Origin: Hibiscus mutabilis
Taxonomy: Eukaryota; Streptophyta; Magnoliopsida; Malvales; Malvaceae
Length of the DNA: 64,000 bases
Reading direction: 5' to 3'
Assembly: GCA_019671005.1 (NCBI GenBank)
Contig: JAGYYJ010002253.1
Coordinates: 1-64,000 of the forward strand
Shown: in pieces, positions 58,701 through 64,000 of the stretch
Position numbering within the stretch: the first letter of the stretch is position 1
Layout: each line of letters begins with the position of its first letter
Translations under genes and position numbers: made by a program
Notes under the pieces: generated by a model
The model's input: only the letters and a program-made list of their open reading frames with translations
The model's database searches: none
Told to the model about the DNA's origin: nothing

Positions 58701-59237
58701 ATTGGAAATCAACAACTCTTTGAAATCCTAATTTTACCTGAAGAAAATTGAAGCTGGAAATGTGTTTGGCTGGAGAGAATTTGAGAGAAAGAAGTTACAA
58801 AGTTAGTTACGTGAAATTCTTTTAAAAAGCTTAATTGTGTTTAATTAATTCTCTCCATTATTTATACCTCTTAAAAACTTAATAAAAAATAGTTAATTAA
58901 AGGGAGAAATCTGATGAAACCCTTTTGGATTATTAGCTCCTTAAAGATTCAAAGTTTTGACCCATTTTCAAAACAGTCACTAAAAATAGTTTTGCAAACT
59001 TTACGTTTTAGTCACTAACTCAAAATGTCCCATTTTCAAATTTCTTTTTCCAAAATTGTTTTCACCAAAATCATTTATATAATTAATAAAGATTTTAGAC
59101 TATTTTCCCATATTTTTATCCCTTATAAAAATATTCAATCCAATTTAAATCTTGAATCTGACTCGAATCTCTAATTTCGGTTGACCGGACCGACTAAACC
59201 ATCCCAAAACCCCTAGGCCCAAAACCGGGGTGTTACA
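55743..59237 (-). repeat. 3' LTR of Tekay-2 (3,495 bp)
   Basis: On the minus strand it runs from TGTAACACCCCGGTTTTGGG to GAGGGGGTTACA. It holds five perfect GTATCGATAC palindromes within about 200 bp (56285-56480). Open frames in it are short and without domains. Confidence 0.93.
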
Positions 59238-62200
59238 ACTCTCCCCCACTTAAGAAATTTCGACCGCAAAATTTACCTGGAGGAAAAAGATGCAAAAATT
59301 GCTCTTTCATGTTCGACTTACTCTCCCATGTGGCCTCCTCAACTCCCCGATGCCGCCACAACACCTTAACAAACTCTATCATCTTCCCACGTAGAACTTT
59401 ACTGCTAGTATCAAGAATCTCTACCGGTTTCTCATCATAGGACAAATCTGGCCTCAACTCAATATCCTCCACTAGCATAACGTATGATGGATCATATCAG
59501 TATGTCTTCAACATCGAAACATGGAACACAATATGAATTTTCTCCAACTCATGAGGTAACCTCAACCTATATATAAGCCACAGGACCAATGCGATCCAGA
59601 ATTTTATAAGGCCCAATAAACCTCAGACTCAACTTTCATTTACTCCCAAAACACTTCACCTTCTTTTAAGGTGAAACTTCAAGAACACTTTGTCACCCAC
59701 AGCATACTCCACTTCTCTAAGCTTAAAATCCGCGTAAGACTTCTGTCGATCGGATGCCGCTCTCAAGCGATCAGACACAAGTTTCACTTTCTCATTAGTG
59801 TCTTTCAAAGTATGGGGCATAGAAATATACTTCTCCCCAACCTCGGCCCAACACAAAGGAGTACGACACCTCCTACCATACAAGGCCTTATACGGTGCCA
59901 TCTGAATACTCGCTTGATAGTTATTAATGTAAGCAAACTCCACCAAAGGCAACTGTTTTTCCTATGTTCCTTGGAATTCAATAATGCAAAATCTTAGCAT
60001 ATCCTCCAAGACCTAGATAACCTGTTCATAATGCTCATCCGACTGAGGATGATATGCAGTGCTAAAACTCAACCTTGAACCCAAAGCCTGGTGCAGACTT
60101 CTCCAAAACCTTGCCATAAACCTCGGATCCCTATCTTAAACAATGGATTTAGGTACACCATGCAAGCGCTCAATCTCAACTACATACAAATCCGCCACCT
60201 TGTCCAAGGTTTACGTTGTATGCAATGGCAGAAAATGTGCACACTTTGTGAACCGGTCAACAATCACCCAAACAGAATCCTTTTTAGCTGGTGTCAACGG
60301 CAAACCTGTTACAAAATCCATAGTGATTCTCTCCCATTTCCACTCCAGAATTTTTAGCATTTGCAACAACCCGGATGGAAATTGATGTTCAGCCTTGACC
60401 CGCTGACATACCATGCACTTGAAAACAAACTCAGCCACATCCTTTTTCAACCCAACCCAGTAGTATGCCTCCCTCAAATCTTAACACTACTAGGATGCAT
60501 ATCAAAAGGACTAGAGTGTGCCTCTGTCAAGATAGTGTGCCTCAACTCCGGATCATTCGGCACCACTATCCGACCCTTGAAACACAAAACTCCACCATCA
60601 TCAAAATAAAAATTCGACATATTTCCATCCGCTATGTCCTTAACATGCCCAACCAACGAATCATCGTACGGTTGCTTAGCTTTAATCAACTGTGATAATG
60701 TAGGCTTAACTTGAAACTCGGTTAACAAGCCCCCATCATGAGTTACACTCAACCGAGCAAACATAGCTCTCAACTCAACCACAACTTTCCTACTCAAAGC
60801 ATCCGCCACCACATTTGCTTTACCCAGATGGTACTCAATGGTCAAATCGTAATCCTTAAGCAACTCCAACCATCTTCACTGCCTAAGGTTCAACTCCTTC
60901 TGCGACATCAAATATTTCAGGCTCTTATGATCCATAAAAACCACACACTTCTCACCATAGAGGTAATGTCGCCAAATTTTCAAAGCGAACTCCACAGCCG
61001 CAAGCTCCAAATCATGAGTTGGATAATTGCACTCATGAACTTTCAACTGCCTCAATACATAGGCCACAACCTTCCCACCCTGTATCAGTACACAACCCAA
61101 GCCAACATACTAGGCATCACTATAAACCACAAACTCCTTCCCAAATTCAGGCTAAACCAACACATGAGCGTGTGTCAAAACCTCTTTCAACTTTTCAAAC
61201 CCTGTTGTTGCTTCTCTATCCATACAAAAGGAACATTCTCTTGCAACACTTGATCAATGGTGCTGTAATACTCGAGAACCCCTCAACAAAGCGACAGTAA
61301 TAACCAGCCAACCCAAGAAAACTACGCACCTCTAAAATAGCTTAGGTTACCTCCAATTGAGAATAGCCTCAATTTTCTGTGGATCAACGCGAATACCCTC
61401 CGCGGAAACCACATGACCAAGGAACATCACCTCCTTAAACCAAAACTCGTACTTGCTCAACTTAGCATATAACTGATTACCTTTCAGCACTTGTAACACT
61501 ATCCGCAATGCCGATCATGCTCGCCTCGATACGGGAGTACACGAGAATATCATCTATGAACACCACCACAAACTGATCAATATACTCATGGAACACTTTA
61601 TTCATCATGTCCATAAATGCAGCCGGGGCATTTATCAAACCAAAAGGCATAACCAGAAATTCATAATGCCCATACCTCGTACGAAACACAGTCTTATGCA
61701 CATCCACATCCACATCCTAACCTTCAACTGGTAATACCCCAATCTTAAATTTATCTTGGAAAACACCGCTGCTCCATAAAACTGATCGAACAAGTCATCA
61801 ATCTGCGACAAAAATACTTCTTCTTCACCGTCAACTTATTCAACTGAAGATAATCGATGTACATCCTCATCGTGCCATCATTCTTCACAAATACCGGTGC
61901 ACCCCAGGATGAAACACTAGGTATAATAAAACCTCGATCAAGCAGCTCTTGTAGATGTATCTCCAACTCCTTCAGTTCCATAGGTGCCATGCGATCTGGC
62001 ACAATAGACACCGGAGCCGTATCCACATACATCTCAATTTTAAACTCTACCTCCCTATCCGATGGCAACCCTGGCAACTCTTCAAAAAAACTTCCAAAAA
62101 ATCACAAACTGTACGGATTTCTTGTGCACGTACATCTTTAGATCCAGGATTCATAACATAGGCCAAATACGCCTGACATCCGAGTTTCAACATTCGACTT

Positions 62201-63383
62201 GTTTCCAAAGCTGAAACAACATTGGCCAGGAACTTTGCATTCTCGCCAACCACCACAACTTCATAATCATCAGCAAGACACAAGGATATCTGTTTGGTTT
62301 CAAAATCCACAACTGCACTACGCTCATAAAATTAGTCCATCCCCAACATCACATCAAAATCATGGAATGGCAACTCTATCAAATCCACGACAAACACATG
62401 ATCTTGCACTATCAAAGGACACCTTCGGTATAACTTCCTAACCACAACCATCTCACCCAAAGAACTAGTTACTCAAACACCAACATTTAAAATCTCAACA
62501 GGTATATCAAGTAACTATGCATACTCGCTCAGAATATATGAATGGGTGGAACTAGAGTCAACCAATGAAAATAACGGCAAAGGTACCCGCAATCACATCG
62601 GTATTTTTGTGTCCCTCGCGATGCGCATACACCCTCACGGAACCTTCACCTTCCGGTTGGATAGCAATAGTGTAAGCCACAGACCTACGCCCACCATCTC
62701 TCGGCTAGAAATGTCCTCATCCACGCCCTCGACCCCTCGGGGCGACCACAATAGGTGCAGAAGCCTGAGCACCTCTAGTTAACATAGGGCAATCATGCCT
62801 CACATGATCAGTAGACCCATAACTCAACAAGCACTAACTGCTATCGGTGCAAAAATTGGACCAACTCGTCCTACCTAAGGACAGTCGCGTCTAACATGGT
62901 CTCAAGATCCACAACCCCAGCAAACCTTATTTGACCTCCAGCAAACCCCGAAATGTCTCTTCCTACACGGAGGACACTCGGGTATCCCACCTCCAGAACT
63001 CTGCCCTAACTGACCTTTCCGCCCAAGCTCGGGTCGATGTCTCCGATCACGGTGCCTCTTATACTGACCACTACCAATATTAGATTTGGTGGCTCTCTTA
63101 CCATGGCCAGATCCTCCCGCACAGAATGTTAAGCCCAAACTCTACTCAATATCATTGGCTCTCGAAACCAACACATCAACCATAGCGCGAAAAACTCCGT
63201 CATTGCCTGTATCAAAGGCGTCATATCACCTAACATTGGCCCAGCTGGCACATGTGGTACTTGTTCCACACCCATAGGTGGATTCGGCGGAGGAGGTGGC
63301 AACCCCTCAACATGCATAACGTTATCCTCATCCTCCTGCCTCCCCGTATTTGTATTAAAACATAATTCTCTCCTCGGTGGCAT
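59233..63383 (-). pseudogene. Tekay-2 gag-pol polyprotein, broken, with gag deletion
   Basis: gag starts MPPRRELCFNTNTGRQEDED (63383) but after PLIQAMTEFF jumps to the region before the knuckle, so the capsid core is missing; the zinc finger reads CPPCRKRHFGVC and CWGCGS (near 62900-62970). The protease site reads LVDSSSTHSYI where Tekay-1 has LVDSGSTHLYI. RT: FVVVFIDDILVYSR (near 61550). RNase H: HKSLKYLMSQKELNLRQ (near 60910). Integrase: CMVCQRVKAEH, MDFVTGLPLTP and EFAYINNYQASIQ. The chromodomain-like tail VLRGKMIEFVKVLWRHRGVE (59400-59340) is intact and ends SGGEL with TAA 59235-59233 inside the LTR. Numerous stops and frameshifts. Confidence 0.9.
59238..59254 (-). promoter_or_regulatory. 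Polypurine tract of Tekay-2
   Basis: Reads CTTAAGTGGGGGAGAGT on the minus strand, directly before the TGTAACACC of the 3' LTR; as in Tekay-1 it is also the SGGE codons. Confidence 0.88.
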
Positions 63384-63651
63384 CGTAAAAAAAATCTATG
63401 GCATGATAATACACCAAAACAAAAATTGATTAAGCCATCTTCAAGAAAGGACCCAAGACTTCCATTTCAAATCAAAAGCATTTTACATCAGTAATAATAA
63501 GGCAATGTGTCCCAAATAGTAACCCAACATGTCATATAACACTCAATCAATCACCGTATATAGCAAACATCATGACTCAATCAACGTACTTACCAAACAA
63601 CTTCCCAACAAACATAAAATAACCATAACCCACTCTCAACAATCATAACTT

Positions 63652-63664
63652 GGCTCTGATACCA
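63652..63664 (-). promoter_or_regulatory. Primer-binding site of Tekay-2 (initiator tRNA-Met)
   Basis: Reads TGGTATCAGAGCC on the minus strand, the full initiator-Met consensus, five bases from the LTR end. Confidence 0.93.
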
Positions 63665-63669
63665 CCAAA

Positions 63670-64000
63670 TGTAACCCTCTCAACCGAGCCTAGTCGCAAG
63701 ACCAAATCGAACGAGCTACATTAGGTTTACCGAAGTAAACCGTGAAGAAAACTCTGGAAACGCGTCCATTTTTTCCTTTTATCTTATCTAGTGCTGGTTA
63801 TTACCCTACATGTACATGAATACCACGGAAGAAAACACAACTCAATCGGGCATCGAATTGATATCTGATTGACCATATTACAATAATAGGGACCAAAACG
63901 TAAATATGCAAATCTATAAGGGTTTACTTGTAAATTTGCTTTACCAATCTTCAATTAGTCAGGTTACAAGCTTACATGCTAAATTTCAACTTAAAACGAT
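63670..64000 (-). repeat. 5' LTR of Tekay-2, first 331 bp in window
   Basis: Matches 55743 onward closely (CGAACGAGCTACATTAGGTT, GGTTATTACCCTACATGTAC). It has about 26 bp near 63759-63784 (ACGCGTCCATTTTTTCC region) that the 3' LTR lacks. Continues beyond the window. Confidence 0.92.

Larger units (their letters stand above)
55743..64000 (-). mobile_element. Tekay-2: Tekay-like chromovirus, minus strand, partial (5' LTR runs off the window)
   Basis: 3' LTR (55743-59237), polypurine tract, broken polyprotein (59233-63383), primer site, and the start of the 5' LTR (63670 onward). Its proteins and LTR motifs are like Tekay-1 but clearly diverged, so it is a sister subfamily. The interior is about 490 bp shorter than Tekay-1's, mostly from a deletion in gag. 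It is inserted in a Tat/Ogre-like LTR fragment; the expected target duplication is AAATT, with the second copy outside the window. Confidence 0.9.

Noticed and set aside
60738..61253. 171-codon plus-strand frame
   Set aside because: It is the antisense shadow of the Tekay-2 RNase H and integrase region.

Overview
The window looks like repeat-rich heterochromatin from a flowering plant, and I find no host gene that I can support. The reasons are the element types: plant L1-type LINEs whose ORF2 carries endonuclease, reverse transcriptase, a zinc-binding C-terminus and a fused RNase H; Tekay-like chromoviruses with an initiator-tRNA-Met primer site and a C-terminal chromodomain-like tail; and a long-LTR, gag-only element of Tat/Ogre flavour. 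A eudicot is likely. The LTR style (TGTAACACC ends, repeated GTATCGATAC palindromes) reminds me of Malvaceae, but that is only an impression.

The substrate is an AT-rich tandem satellite of about 170 bp per monomer. It appears in five blocks (5377-9075, 20984-21253, 29371-30050, 32417-34321, 46203-48855) because transposons have landed in it. From left to right: unassigned AT-rich DNA (1-1017); a broken plus-strand LINE (1018-5376); satellite block 1; a complete 11.9 kb LTR element with 3.2 kb LTRs and ATTAT target duplications (9076-20983); satellite block 2; an 8.1 kb minus-strand LINE of the same family (21254-29370); satellite block 3; a truncated LTR full of minisatellites (30051-32416); satellite block 4; a complete 11.9 kb Tekay-type Ty3/gypsy element with 3.5 kb LTRs and CACCT duplications (34322-46202); satellite block 5; a rearranged, coding-free LTR-internal-LTR relic on the minus strand (48856-55028); a fragment of the Tat/Ogre-like LTR (55029-55742); and, inserted in that fragment, a second Tekay-like element on the minus strand that runs off the window end (55743-64000).

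All element genes are pseudogenes as they stand: each has in-frame stops or frameshifts. At three insertions (9076-20983, 21254-29370, 34322-46202) the target duplication can be read and removing the element rejoins the satellite in phase, so the satellite came first and was interrupted later. The points most worth following up are the two co-varying monomer haplotypes of the satellite, the ATGA stop/start overlap shared by both LINEs, the Tekay polyprotein that reads through its own polypurine tract and stops inside the LTR, the palindrome clusters inside LTRs, and the LTR-internal-LTR relic with two primer sites. I did not find an undescribed defence or enzymatic system; the novelty here is structural.
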